Assembly (NCBI GenBank): GCA_038244815.1
Contig: JBBRTB010000014.1
Location: 52,231-116,230, forward strand
Length of the DNA: 64,000 nucleotides
Direction: 5' to 3'
DNA from: DASVHS01 sp038244815
Lineage (GTDB): Bacteria; Acidobacteriota; Thermoanaerobaculia; Gp7-AA8
Shown here: positions 17,954 to 26,998 of the stretch, in pieces
How positions within the stretch are numbered: the stretch's first letter is position 1
Layout of the letters: each line of letters opens with the position of its first letter
Position numbers and translations under genes: made by a program
Notes under the pieces: generated by a model
Seen by the model: the letters and a program-made list of their open reading frames with translations, nothing else
The model's database searches: none
Told to the model about the DNA's origin: nothing

Positions 17954-18898
17954 ATGGTCCTGATCAACAAAGCCATCAACGAGGTGACGGTGAAGCTCGT
18001 CTATTACGGGCCCGGCCTCTGCGGCAAGACCACGAATCTCGAGAAGATCTACGGCAATCCCAAGCTCGACAAAAAGGGAAAGATGATCTCGATGTCGACG
18101 GAGACGGACCGCACGCTCTTTTTCGATTTCATGCCCATGGAGCTCGGAACGGTCGGCGGACAGAAAGTTCGCGTGCAGCTCTACACCGTTCCCGGCCAGG
18201 TCTTCTATGACGCCACGCGCAAGCTGGTGCTGCGCGGTGCCGACGGCGTGGTGTTCGTGGCCGACTCCCAGAACAACATGCGCGAGTCGAACGTCGACAG
18301 CCTCGAGAATCTGAAAGCGAACCTGCGTCTCAATCGTCTCGATCCCGACAAGGTGGCGGTCGTGTTCCAGTACAACAAGCGCGATCTGCCCAACGTCGAC
18401 TCGGTCGACGACATGACCTCGTACCTCAAACCCGGCAACGCCCCTGTCGTCGAAGCCGCGGCCATCCAGGGTCTGGGCGTCACGGCCACGCTGCGCGCGG
18501 CGATCACGCGCATCCTCGAGAACCTGAAGAATAACGTCAGCACCGCGCTCGAGGACGCCGCGCCGCTCGAAGCTCCCGACATGACCGCGAAGTCGGGCCG
18601 CACTTCCGGATCCGCCGGGAAGCCCAAGATCTCGATGCGCACGGACAACGGCACATTCCGGACGGTCACGGACGAACCGAATCCGTTCGACGCGGCCGCC
18701 GCGGCCATCACCGAACCGGAAGAGGATCCGTTCGGCAATGAACTGCCCATCCAGGCCGGGGCGCCTCGCGGCAACGGCCGGGCGGAGATGGAGTCGATGC
18801 TCGACGGCGCGCGCGACGTCGTCCGCGCGCTGGAGACCGCGCTCGAGAAAGCCCGCCAGAATGAGCGTTCACTCGCGGAGAAGCTGGCGCGACTGTAG
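17954..18898 (+). CDS. mglA: MglA-like Ras-superfamily GTPase with C-terminal coiled-coil extension
   Basis: The 314-residue protein is longer than the usual 195-residue MglA. The GTPase domain (about residues 1-195) has P-loop GPGLCGKTT (19-27), the MglA-type switch II TVPGQVFYDATRKLVLRGAD and NKRD for guanine. Residues from about 200 form a low-complexity linker, and the last 45 are a predicted coiled coil (EMESMLDGARDVVRALETALEKARQNE). MglA sets cell polarity in myxobacteria with MglB; no MglB is adjacent. GGAGG lies 5 bases before ATG 17954. bshC follows after three bases, so the GTPase heads the bacillithiol operon. Confidence 0.9.
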   Translation: MVLINKAINEVTVKLVYYGPGLCGKTTNLEKIYGNPKLDKKGKMISMSTETDRTLFFDFMPMELGTVGGQKVRVQLYTVPGQVFYDATRKLVLRGADGVVFVADSQNNMRESNVDSLENLKANLRLNRLDPDKVAVVFQYNKRDLPNVDSVDDMTSYLKPGNAPVVEAAAIQGLGVTATLRAAITRILENLKNNVSTALEDAAPLEAPDMTAKSGRTSGSAGKPKISMRTDNGTFRTVTDEPNPFDAAAAAITEPEEDPFGNELPIQAGAPRGNGRAEMESMLDGARDVVRALETALEKARQNERSLAEKLARL

Positions 18899-18901
18899 GC
18901 G

Positions 18902-20401
18902 ATGACGCTCCGCGTGCCGCTCAGCCGGTACCCCGGCTTCAACAAGTTCGTGCTGGACTGGCTCGGCGGCGAGGATCGCGCCACGCGGTTCCTTCCCCGG
19001 GGGGCCGCAGCACCAGGACGTTCTCCTCTCCGTCAATCCCTCGTCGAGCCGCTGGCGGCACTCAACCGCCGCTTCGGGCTTTTCGTCAAGCCCGAGCTCG
19101 AACGGTGGGCAGCCGGTGAGACCGTCACGATCGTGGCGGGACAGCAGGTTGGATTCGCCGGCGGTCCGCTCTACACGCTGGCCAAGATCGCCACGCTGCT
19201 GAAGATGAAGCGCGATCTGGCGCGCGCCGGCACTCCGGCCACGGTGATGTTCTGGCTGGCGACGGAAGATCACGACTTCGATGAAGTCGCGCAGCTGTGC
19301 GTTCCGGTCCGGGGCCGCCAGCTCGATCTTCTCTGCATGCGAGCGTCGCGAACGGCGGAGCCGAAGCGGGCCGTCGGGCCGGTGCCGGTGCCCGAAGGGT
19401 TGATCCAGGAGTTTCTGGCGTTGTATCCGCCGGAGCGGCCGCAATGGTTGCGCGAAGGAATCACGTTCGGCGACTCGTTTGCTGAGCTGATCGCGGGCAT
19501 CTTCGGATCGGAGCTGATTCTCGTCGACGCGTTGCTGCCGGAGCTTCGCCGCGCCGGCGCGCCGCTTTTTGCGGGGATCTTCTCGAAATGGGATGCAGTG
19601 GAACGGGCGCTCGCGGAGCGGTCGCACGAGCTTGCCGCCGCGGGGTATGCGCCGCAAGTCGTTCCGCGCGAAGGGGAGTCCTACTCGCTCCTGTTTCGTC
19701 TCGACGATGCCAACGAGCGCCACCTGATCGTCAAGCCCTCGCCCGAACCGCTCGACCCGGAGCGCATCTCCACCTCGGCGCTCACGCGGCCGCTGCTGCA
19801 GGACTTCGTGTTGGGGCCGGACGTCTTTGTGGGCGGTCCGGCTGAAGTCTCGTACTACGCACAACTGGCGCCGCTCCACGCTCTGCTCGGCGTGGACATG
19901 CCGCGCGTAGGACTGCGCGGGCACGCGCTGGTGGCGCCGAAGCGCGTCGTTCGCTTCATCGAGCGCTACGCGATCCGGCCGGAAGAGATCTTCACATCGC
20001 CGGATGCGCTGCTTGCGGAGCGAGAGCCGGAAGGGGTCGCCGAGATCCGCCGGGAGGCCGAGACGGCGCGCTGGCAACTGATGGGGCACATCGGGCGCAT
20101 CGCCGAGCTGGGACTGCCCGCCGACCACGCGCTGGCGCGCGCCATCAACCGTTCCATTGGCCACATCGAGTATCACTTCGACAAACTCACCGAGCGAAGC
20201 ATCCGCGGACTGGTGCGCAAGGATAAAGAACGCTACGCTGCCGCCAGGGAACTGCAGTCGACGCTTTATCCGGACCGTCACGTTCAGGATCGCGTCGTCG
20301 GATGGTTCCCGTTCTGGCTGCAATACGGGCAACTGCTCGTCGATCGGATGATCGAGGACATCGAGCCCGACACTGACTCCTTCAGCATCATCGAAGTATG
20401 A
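18902..20401 (+). CDS. bshC: Bacillithiol biosynthesis cysteine-adding enzyme BshC
   Basis: BshC is the putative ligase that adds cysteine to glucosaminyl-malate in the last step of bacillithiol synthesis. The 499-residue product shows the family signature VTIVAGQQVGFAGGPLYTLAKI, then FWLATEDHDFDEV, a mid-region coiled coil (about 380-440), and a C-terminal PDRHVQDRVVGWFPFW. It overlaps bshB1 by four bases (ATGA). Confidence 0.95.
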   Translation: MTLRVPLSRYPGFNKFVLDWLGGEDRATRFLPRGAAAPGRSPLRQSLVEPLAALNRRFGLFVKPELERWAAGETVTIVAGQQVGFAGGPLYTLAKIATLLKMKRDLARAGTPATVMFWLATEDHDFDEVAQLCVPVRGRQLDLLCMRASRTAEPKRAVGPVPVPEGLIQEFLALYPPERPQWLREGITFGDSFAELIAGIFGSELILVDALLPELRRAGAPLFAGIFSKWDAVERALAERSHELAAAGYAPQVVPREGESYSLLFRLDDANERHLIVKPSPEPLDPERISTSALTRPLLQDFVLGPDVFVGGPAEVSYYAQLAPLHALLGVDMPRVGLRGHALVAPKRVVRFIERYAIRPEEIFTSPDALLAEREPEGVAEIRREAETARWQLMGHIGRIAELGLPADHALARAINRSIGHIEYHFDKLTERSIRGLVRKDKERYAAARELQSTLYPDRHVQDRVVGWFPFWLQYGQLLVDRMIEDIEPDTDSFSIIEV

Positions 20402-21120
20402 CCGACGCCGTCGACATCCTCTTCACCGCCGCTCATCCGGACGATCTCGAGCTCTCCGCCGGCGGGACTATCGCCAAGGCCGTGGCCGGCGGAGTCAGCG
20501 CGGGCATGCTCGAGCTCACCTATGGCGAGATGGGCACGCGGGGAACCCCGCAGCTCCGCAAGCGCGAAGCCCGCGCCGCCGCGAAGATTCTCGGAGTGCG
20601 CTTTCGCGAGCAGCTCGACTGTGGCGACGGAGGCCTGCGCACCGGACGGGAGGAGGAGCTGCAGGTCATCGAATTCATCCGCCGGTCGCGGCCGCGCCTG
20701 GTGTTCGCGCCATGGCCCGACGAGCGCCATCCCGATCACGTGCGCGCCGGCCGGCTCGTCACCGATGCTTCGTTCTACGCCGGTCTGCGCCAGATTCACA
20801 CGAAGTTTCCGCCGCACCGCCCGCAGGCAGTGATCTATTACATGCAGAACTACGTCGTCCCGGCGTCGTTCATCGTCGACGTGAGCGATACGTGGAAGAC
20901 GAAGATGAGAGCCATCGGCGCCTTCAAGTCGCAGTTCTTCCATTCGAAATCAAAGGAGCCGAAGACGAATCTGGCGGACAGGAAGTTCCTGGAGATGATC
21001 GAGGCGCGTGGAAAACACTTCGGCGCCATGATCGGCGCTTCGTACGGCGAAGCGTTCGTGACCAAACAACCGCCGCGCGTCGATGACCTGATCGCAGCCT
21101 ACGCGGGGCGGGAAGCGTGA
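20398..21120 (+). CDS. bshB1: Bacillithiol biosynthesis deacetylase BshB1
   Basis: BshB1 is a zinc-dependent LmbE-family deacetylase that converts GlcNAc-malate to GlcN-malate. The 240-residue product carries the metal-site motif AAHPDDLELSAGG at its start, LTYGEMGTRGT, and the later zinc histidine region DERHPDHVRAG. It lies between bshC and bshA, which settles the assignment among LmbE-like proteins. Confidence 0.95.
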   Translation: MTDAVDILFTAAHPDDLELSAGGTIAKAVAGGVSAGMLELTYGEMGTRGTPQLRKREARAAAKILGVRFREQLDCGDGGLRTGREEELQVIEFIRRSRPRLVFAPWPDERHPDHVRAGRLVTDASFYAGLRQIHTKFPPHRPQAVIYYMQNYVVPASFIVDVSDTWKTKMRAIGAFKSQFFHSKSKEPKTNLADRKFLEMIEARGKHFGAMIGASYGEAFVTKQPPRVDDLIAAYAGREA

Positions 21121-21148
21121 GAGGGGCGCGGTGCCGGGCCGCAGGCCT

Positions 21149-22288
21149 ATGAAGATCGGCATTACCTGTTACCCGACATTCGGCGGCTCCGGCGTGGTGG
21201 CCACGGAGCTGGGCATCGCACTGGCGCAGCGCGGCGATGACATCCATTTCATCAGCTACGCGCTGCCGTCTCGCCTCAACATCTACCTGCACGAAAGGGT
21301 ACGCTTTCACGAGGTCACGGTCACAACCTATCCCCTGTTCGACCCCTATCCGCCCTACACTCTGGCGCTGGCCACGAAAATGGCGGAAGTCGCGGCTTAC
21401 GAGAAGCTCGATGTGCTTCACGTTCACTACGCCATCCCCCACGCCATCAGCGCTTACCTGGCCAAGCAGATCCTCGGCAACGCCGGGCTGAAAGTGATCA
21501 CCACGCTGCATGGCACCGACATCACTCTGGTCGGCCGTGACGAGAGCTACCTGCCCATTACGAAATTCGGCATCGAGGTCTCGGATGGGGTGACCGCGGT
21601 TTCCGAATGGCTGAGAGGTGAGACCGTGCGCAACTTCGGGACGCGCCGGGCCATCGACGTGATCCCGAACTTCGTCGACCCCAACCGCTTTCAGCGGCAG
21701 CACAGCGCCTTCTGCAACATGTTCGGCGCCACCACCGACAAGCTCGTCTGCCACGTATCGAACTTCCGGCCGGTCAAGCGGATCATGGACGTCGTCCACG
21801 TCTTCGAGAAGCTCAATCGTGTCGTGCCATCGAAGCTCATGATGATCGGCGACGGCCCGGAGCGCTCGCACGCCGAGGCGTACTGCCGCGAACACGGTCT
21901 GCGCCAACGGGTGTTCTTTCTGGGAAACGTGCCGAACCTCGAGGAAGTCGTCGGCGGCAGCAATCTCTTTCTCCTCCCTTCTGAGGCGGAGTCGTTCGGC
22001 ATGGCCGCCCTCGAGGCAATGGCCTCGGAGGTGCCGGTGATCGCTACGAACGCGGGTGGACTGCCCGAGGTCGTTGTCGACGGAGTGACCGGATATCTTC
22101 TGCCGGTCGGCGATGTCGACGGCATGGCCGAACGAGCCATCGAGATTCTCAGCAACGACGACCTGGAGCGCCGGATGGGAGCAGCCGGACGAGAGCTGGC
22201 CATCGACAAGTTCGACCAGAACAAGATCGTGCCGCGCTATCGCGAGGAGTACGAGCGTGTCATCGCCGGCGAGCGCGTCGGCGTGTAG
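21149..22288 (+). CDS. bshA: N-acetyl-alpha-D-glucosaminyl L-malate synthase BshA
   Basis: BshA is a GT4-family glycosyltransferase that transfers GlcNAc from UDP-GlcNAc to L-malate, the first bacillithiol step. The 379-residue protein starts MKIGITCYPTFGGSGVVATELG, the family signature, and has the donor-site segment FLLPSEAESFGMAALEAMASEVPVI (residues near 280) with the EX7E pattern. ATG 21149 was chosen over GTG 21131 because homologues start at MKIGITC. It ends 12 bases before the convergent slt-like gene. Confidence 0.95.
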   Translation: MKIGITCYPTFGGSGVVATELGIALAQRGDDIHFISYALPSRLNIYLHERVRFHEVTVTTYPLFDPYPPYTLALATKMAEVAAYEKLDVLHVHYAIPHAISAYLAKQILGNAGLKVITTLHGTDITLVGRDESYLPITKFGIEVSDGVTAVSEWLRGETVRNFGTRRAIDVIPNFVDPNRFQRQHSAFCNMFGATTDKLVCHVSNFRPVKRIMDVVHVFEKLNRVVPSKLMMIGDGPERSHAEAYCREHGLRQRVFFLGNVPNLEEVVGGSNLFLLPSEAESFGMAALEAMASEVPVIATNAGGLPEVVVDGVTGYLLPVGDVDGMAERAIEILSNDDLERRMGAAGRELAIDKFDQNKIVPRYREEYERVIAGERVGV

Positions 22289-22300
22289 CGCGTGCTCGTC

Positions 22301-24700
22301 CTACGGCTCGACCCGCAAACCGCCCTGCGGCCCTGCGTTGCCGTAGATCTCGTCGTATCGCCGGTAGCTGTTCATCACCTTGCGGATGTAATCCCTGGTC
22401 TCGTCGAAGTTGACCGAGGAGAGGAACCAGTCGTGGCCCGGCGACGGTGCCAGGCGAGACCAGAGCGCCACCTGTCTGGGCCCGGCGTTGTACGCGCCGG
22501 CGGTCATGTAGCGGTCGCCGTTGAACTGCTTCGAGAGCTCGCTCACGTACTTGGCGCCGAGCTGGATGATCACGCGCGGATCGTAGAGATCCTCCGCACT
22601 CACGTCGACGAGGCCGACGGCGCGTCCGATGTCGCGGGCGGTGGTGATGATGAATTGCAGCAGCCCGCGCGCGGCCGCTTGCGACTTTGCGCGCGGGTTG
22701 AACCGCGACTCCTCGCGCATGATGGCCAGTACCAGTGTCGGATCCGCGCCGTATTTCTTCGAGTCTTCCTGGATGAACGAATCGAAGTAGCGCGGATAGA
22801 GAAGCCGCCTTACCGTATCGGGCAGAAGGTCGGGCAGGAAGTCCGCCGGCACACTCTTCATCAGGACCTCGACCGCGTAGATCGATTCCCGCGACGCGCT
22901 GCCGCGATTGAGGGCCACCGACTGCGTGAGCGCCGAGCGCATCGAGCGAAGTGAGTAGCGTTGCCGCGCTTCCTCCGATGCCTCGTCGTAGAGTCCCAGC
23001 GCCATGAGTAACGCGCCGCGGTCGTTGACGTCTGCGTCCGGGAAGTGTGGGAGCGCGTCGGGCCGAAGCTCGAGCACGTTCCTGTACTGGGGGATCTCCC
23101 GGTAGATCGAGGCCAGCCGTTCCAGTTCCGTTGTTCGATCCCGCAGTGAGAGAAGGATCCGGTCGGTCTCGATGGTCTTTGCTGCCTGGAACTGTTTTGA
23201 CGCTTCGAGCTTTTTGACCTGGGCATCGCGTACGGCCAGCTCCTGCGCGACGCGTGACTGCATGGCCGGACTGTTCATCCGCTCCCGCGCGAAGTAGGCG
23301 AAGTGCGTTGGAACGGAGGCGCGCAGGACGGCCAGGTAAGCGACGAATGCGCCGTGCGCATCGCGCCACTCCAGAGCTCGCGCGCGCCAGTAGCCGAACT
23401 CGGGCAGGTCGTACTTGTCGAGCATCCGGAGAGGAACGGAATTCAACGTGGAGAGCGCGGCGGCGGCGTTGCCGTCGGCGAGCATTCCCAGCGCGTACGC
23501 CAGGGAGCCGTCAGCGACGGCGTGATCCTTCGGCGCGATCTTCCGCAGAAGTTGGAGATCGCCGGCCGCCTCGGAGAACCGCTTCTGCTTCACCCGCGTG
23601 CGGATTCTCTGCGTGAGGGCGGCCATGGTGGCGGGGAACCGGCCGGGCACGGCGATGGCTGCGGTCATCAGCCGCTCCGCGGCAGCGTCGTCACCGCGAA
23701 GCTGCGCGGCGCGGGAAGCGTGAAACAGGAACGTGCACTTCTGCTTCTTGTCTGCCGTGGTGCCCGCGCCGCGGAGGTAGGTCTGCTGCGCCTGTGCATA
23801 ATTCTCGTTGCCGAAGTAACTGCGCCCGATCTGGAACAGCAGGTCATCGCGTTGCGCGGGAAGCTCGGCCAGCGCCTGCGTGAGCAGCGCGATGGCCCGG
23901 TCGAAACGCCGGTGGTTGCGGAGCGCGTCGCCGAGGGTTGCTCTCTGCGTGGGCGTCATCCGGGCGATGAGATCGGGGCGGTCCACCGCGCGGCTGACCC
24001 GGTCCGCGGCGTCGTCGGTTGTCTCCCCGTTGAGCAGCGCCATCGCCGATGCGAAGGCGTCGCCGGTCCGGCCTGCCCGGAGCTGCGATTCCGCAATGCG
24101 CGCAGCCAGCTCACGCCGTTGCGACGAGATCGACGAAGCCTTCGCCCTGGCCGCGAATGCGATCAACGGAGCGGGATCCTCGAGCGAGCCGAGGTAGTCG
24201 GCCTCGTCGTCGATGGCCTGGTGGCGATAGAACGCATCGGGGTAGCGATCGATCAACTCCTGTCTGGCGCGGCTTGCGGCGTCGTGATTCCCCCGCCCGT
24301 CCTCGATCTCGGACTGGTGATAGAGAGCGAGATCGCGCAGTGGATTCTTCGGCTGGAGATACTCCGCGAGCCTTGCCGCCGCTTCGCGCAGGTCGTTGCG
24401 CTCCAGGAGCACGCGGGCATGGAGGTAGGCCAGGGAGTCGCGCGCGTAGAGATCGGGATGCTGTTTCTCGATGGCGTCCAGCAGTTCCTCGAGATCCGCG
24501 GCCGGCAGCCGTTCGAACGCGTCGCTCCACTCGGCGACCGGAAGCACCTTCGACGGCGGCGTAGCGGTCTTCTCTGCCGGAGCGATCCGAAAGACGCGGT
24601 GTCTCTCGACGCGCTGTCGCGAGACTACGGCGACGACGAGGGCGATCACCACGACGAGCAGTACTCCCGCGGCGACGGGGATGGTCAGGCGTTTCTTCAA
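22301..24700 (-). CDS. Soluble lytic murein transglycosylase (Slt70-like), membrane-anchored
   Basis: The 799-residue protein has an N-terminal signal anchor (about residues 5-27), a long alpha-helical superhelical/TPR region and a C-terminal SLT domain from about residue 650. The catalytic glutamate lies in AIMREESRFNP (about residue 662), and AGAYNAGPRQVALW is the conserved closing motif. It cleaves peptidoglycan glycan strands to 1,6-anhydro ends in the periplasm. The start is TTG 24700, overlapping the upstream gene's stop by TTGA. Confidence 0.92.
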   Translation of the reverse strand: MKKRLTIPVAAGVLLVVVIALVVAVVSRQRVERHRVFRIAPAEKTATPPSKVLPVAEWSDAFERLPAADLEELLDAIEKQHPDLYARDSLAYLHARVLLERNDLREAAARLAEYLQPKNPLRDLALYHQSEIEDGRGNHDAASRARQELIDRYPDAFYRHQAIDDEADYLGSLEDPAPLIAFAARAKASSISSQRRELAARIAESQLRAGRTGDAFASAMALLNGETTDDAADRVSRAVDRPDLIARMTPTQRATLGDALRNHRRFDRAIALLTQALAELPAQRDDLLFQIGRSYFGNENYAQAQQTYLRGAGTTADKKQKCTFLFHASRAAQLRGDDAAAERLMTAAIAVPGRFPATMAALTQRIRTRVKQKRFSEAAGDLQLLRKIAPKDHAVADGSLAYALGMLADGNAAAALSTLNSVPLRMLDKYDLPEFGYWRARALEWRDAHGAFVAYLAVLRASVPTHFAYFARERMNSPAMQSRVAQELAVRDAQVKKLEASKQFQAAKTIETDRILLSLRDRTTELERLASIYREIPQYRNVLELRPDALPHFPDADVNDRGALLMALGLYDEASEEARQRYSLRSMRSALTQSVALNRGSASRESIYAVEVLMKSVPADFLPDLLPDTVRRLLYPRYFDSFIQEDSKKYGADPTLVLAIMREESRFNPRAKSQAAARGLLQFIITTARDIGRAVGLVDVSAEDLYDPRVIIQLGAKYVSELSKQFNGDRYMTAGAYNAGPRQVALWSRLAPSPGHDWFLSSVNFDETRDYIRKVMNSYRRYDEIYGNAGPQGGLRVEP

Positions 24701-25152
24701 AACTCGTTGGGCGCGAGCGTGCCGCTCAGAACGGCCTGTGGCGCGCGCCGGAGAATCTCAGCACGTGCAATCGCATAGCCAAGGATGGCGTCGACGAGCA
24801 GCCGCTGCCCGTCGCTCGAAAGGAGAATGAGCACTTTCTTCTTCACTTCCCGGATCTCGATGATGTCTTCCCACCGCATCCAGCGCCCCCGTTTTCCAAA
24901 TCGCGCGAAAAGTTTGTTCTCGTACATCACGCCGGCGTCGCTGAAGTAGATGTGATCGCCGTACTGCAGGATCATCGCCACGACGGTACCGATGAAGAGG
25001 AGAACGAGGCCGGTCATGGGCAGAACGCGGATATCGTCCGCGCTGACGGCGATGTAGCGAAAGACCAGCGCTGCTGAAGCAAACGATGCCGCACAGGAGA
25101 TGAGTCTCGAAATCGGAGAGCGCTCGAAGACAAGGATCTGGTTCGTGGACAT
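24697..25152 (-). CDS. Small membrane protein with PH-like fold pattern
   Basis: The 151-residue product has two hydrophobic helices near residues 17-34 and 44-62. A beta-rich segment follows (HIYFSDAGVMYENKLF...WEDIIEIREVKKKVLILLSSDG) of the type found in bacterial PH/YcxB-like membrane proteins. ATG 25152 is chosen because the longer frame runs into a simple repeat. Translationally coupled to the lytic transglycosylase. Function unknown. Confidence 0.75.
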   Translation of the reverse strand: MSTNQILVFERSPISRLISCAASFASAALVFRYIAVSADDIRVLPMTGLVLLFIGTVVAMILQYGDHIYFSDAGVMYENKLFARFGKRGRWMRWEDIIEIREVKKKVLILLSSDGQRLLVDAILGYAIARAEILRRAPQAVLSGTLAPNEF

Positions 25153-25201
25153 GGGGTTGTTCGCGAGCAGTGTAGAATGCCGCACCTTTGCGGGTGCCCG
25201 T

Positions 25202-25234
25202 CCCGAGCACCGAGCACCCAGCACCGAGCACCCA
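25202..25234. repeat. Short imperfect tandem repeat before proS
   Basis: GAGCACC-type units (CCGAGCACC, CGAGCACCCAGCAC, CGAGCACCC) repeat four times between the divergent starts of the PH-like gene and proS. Similar low-complexity repeats occur in the 5' end of sufS and at the right edge of the window. Confidence 0.6.
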
Positions 25235-25239
25235 AGACT

Positions 25240-26952
25240 ATGCGCTGGTCACGTTACTTCATCAACACCCTCCGCGAGGTTCCGGCAGATGCCGAGATCG
25301 TCAGCCATAAGCTGATGTTGCGCGCGGGCATGATGCGCAAGGTTGCGGCGGGGATCTACACGTACCTGCCCCTCGGTCTGCGGTCGCTCCAGAAGCTCGA
25401 GGTCATCGTGCGCGAAGAGATGAATCGCGCCGGCTCGGTGGAGCTGCTGATGCCGGCCATTCAACCGGCAGAGTTGTGGATGGAGTCGGGGCGCTGGCAG
25501 AAGTACGGGAAGGAACTGCTGCGCATCAAGGACCGCCAGGACCGCGACTTCGTGTTCGGGCCGACGCACGAGGAAGTGATCACCGACACCGTGCGCGACG
25601 CCATCAGCTCGTACCGGCAACTGCCCCTGAACCTCTACCAGATCCAGACGAAGTTCCGCGATGAAGTGCGGCCCCGCTTCGGCCTCATGCGCGGCCGCGA
25701 GTTCATCATGAAGGACGCCTACTCGTTTCACGCGTCGCGCCAGTCTCTCGACGAGACGTACCAGGCCATGCGCGACGCCTACACGCGCGTGTTCAACCGC
25801 TGCGCGCTGGCGCACGTTCCGGTGGAAGCGGACACCGGCAACATCGGCGGGTCGGCATCACACGAGTTCATGGTGCTGGCCCGGTCGGGCGAGGACGCCG
25901 TGGTGAGCTGTCCGGCCTGCAGGTATGGAGCGAACATCGAGAAAGCCACGTCGAAGTTCTTCTCCGACGAGCCCGAACCGGCTCCGATGATCGAGATGGC
26001 GCCACTGCATACGCCGGGGATGAAGACGATCGACGACGTGGGCAGATTCCTGCAAAAGCCGACCTCCGAGCTCGTGAAGACGCTCGTGTTCGAGACCGAG
26101 AACGGCCCGGTCATGGTGCTCGTCCGCGGTGACCGCGAAGGCAACGAGGTCAAGATCAAGAACCACCTCGGCGTGAACACGCTGGAGATGCTGCCGGACG
26201 CGAAGTTCGAGGCCGCCACGGGCGGTCCCATCGGCTATTGCGGTCCGGTGGGCACGAAGTGCAGGCGCGTGCTCGCCGACGTCTCTCTCCAGTCGCGCAG
26301 GAACTGGGTGGTGGGCGGCAATCAGAAGGACACGCACACGGCGGGGGCGAATCCCGGCCGCGATTTTCCGGAACCGGAGTGGGGCGACTTCACGACCGTG
26401 CGCGCCGGCGATCCCTGTCCGCGCTGCGGCAGCAAGCTGGAGATCGACCGCGGCATCGAAGTCGGCCACATCTTCAAGCTCGGCACGAAGTACTCCCAGT
26501 CGATGAATTGCGTGTTTCTCGACGAGAAGGGCGAACGCCAGCCGATGATCATGGGCTGTTACGGCCTCGGGATCACACGGACGGTGGCTGCCGCCGTGGA
26601 GCAGAGTCATGATGACGACGGCATCATCTGGCCCATGCCCATCGCTCCGTTCGAGTGCGTCGTCACGATCCTCGGCAAGGAAGAAAACGTCGCACGCATG
26701 GCCAATGAGGTCTACGAGAAGCTGCTTGCGCTCGGAATCGACGTCCTGCTCGACGACAGGGACGAGCGCCCGGGCGTGAAGTTCAAGGACACGGACCTGA
26801 TCGGATTCCCCCTGCGCGTGGCCGTCGGGGCGAAGAGTCTCGCCAACGGCCAGATCGAGTGGAGCCTGCGCAAGGACCGCGTGAAGCAGCTCGGTGTGCC
26901 CGACGACGTGATCCGCCGTGTGGTGGAAGCAATCATGGCTGCCCGCGTCTGA
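25240..26952 (+). CDS. proS: Prolyl-tRNA synthetase (bacterial type, with INS domain)
   Basis: ProS charges tRNA-Pro with proline. The 570-residue class II synthetase has motif 1 around the N-terminal EEMNRAGSVELLMPAIQPAELW, motif 2 FRDEVRPRFGLMRGREFIMKDAYSFH, motif 3 GCYGLGITRTVAA, the YbaK-like editing insertion (about residues 225-390, KTLVFETENGPVMVLVRGD), and a C-terminal anticodon-binding domain. ATG 25240 is used; the longer frame translates a repeat. A TAGAAT -10-like element lies at 25173-25178. Confidence 0.96.
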   Translation: MRWSRYFINTLREVPADAEIVSHKLMLRAGMMRKVAAGIYTYLPLGLRSLQKLEVIVREEMNRAGSVELLMPAIQPAELWMESGRWQKYGKELLRIKDRQDRDFVFGPTHEEVITDTVRDAISSYRQLPLNLYQIQTKFRDEVRPRFGLMRGREFIMKDAYSFHASRQSLDETYQAMRDAYTRVFNRCALAHVPVEADTGNIGGSASHEFMVLARSGEDAVVSCPACRYGANIEKATSKFFSDEPEPAPMIEMAPLHTPGMKTIDDVGRFLQKPTSELVKTLVFETENGPVMVLVRGDREGNEVKIKNHLGVNTLEMLPDAKFEAATGGPIGYCGPVGTKCRRVLADVSLQSRRNWVVGGNQKDTHTAGANPGRDFPEPEWGDFTTVRAGDPCPRCGSKLEIDRGIEVGHIFKLGTKYSQSMNCVFLDEKGERQPMIMGCYGLGITRTVAAAVEQSHDDDGIIWPMPIAPFECVVTILGKEENVARMANEVYEKLLALGIDVLLDDRDERPGVKFKDTDLIGFPLRVAVGAKSLANGQIEWSLRKDRVKQLGVPDDVIRRVVEAIMAARV

Positions 26953-26957
26953 CGCCT

Positions 26958-26967
26958 CTGCTATCCT
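26958..26967 (+). promoter_or_regulatory. Extended -10 element before FadL-like gene
   Basis: CTGCTATCCT has TGC directly before TATCCT, an extended -10, 31 bases before the ATG. A GGAGG ribosome-binding site follows at 26987-26991, seven bases before the start. Confidence 0.4.
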
Positions 26968-26998
26968 TCTCGCAAATCGTCCACGCGGAGGTTTTCAG

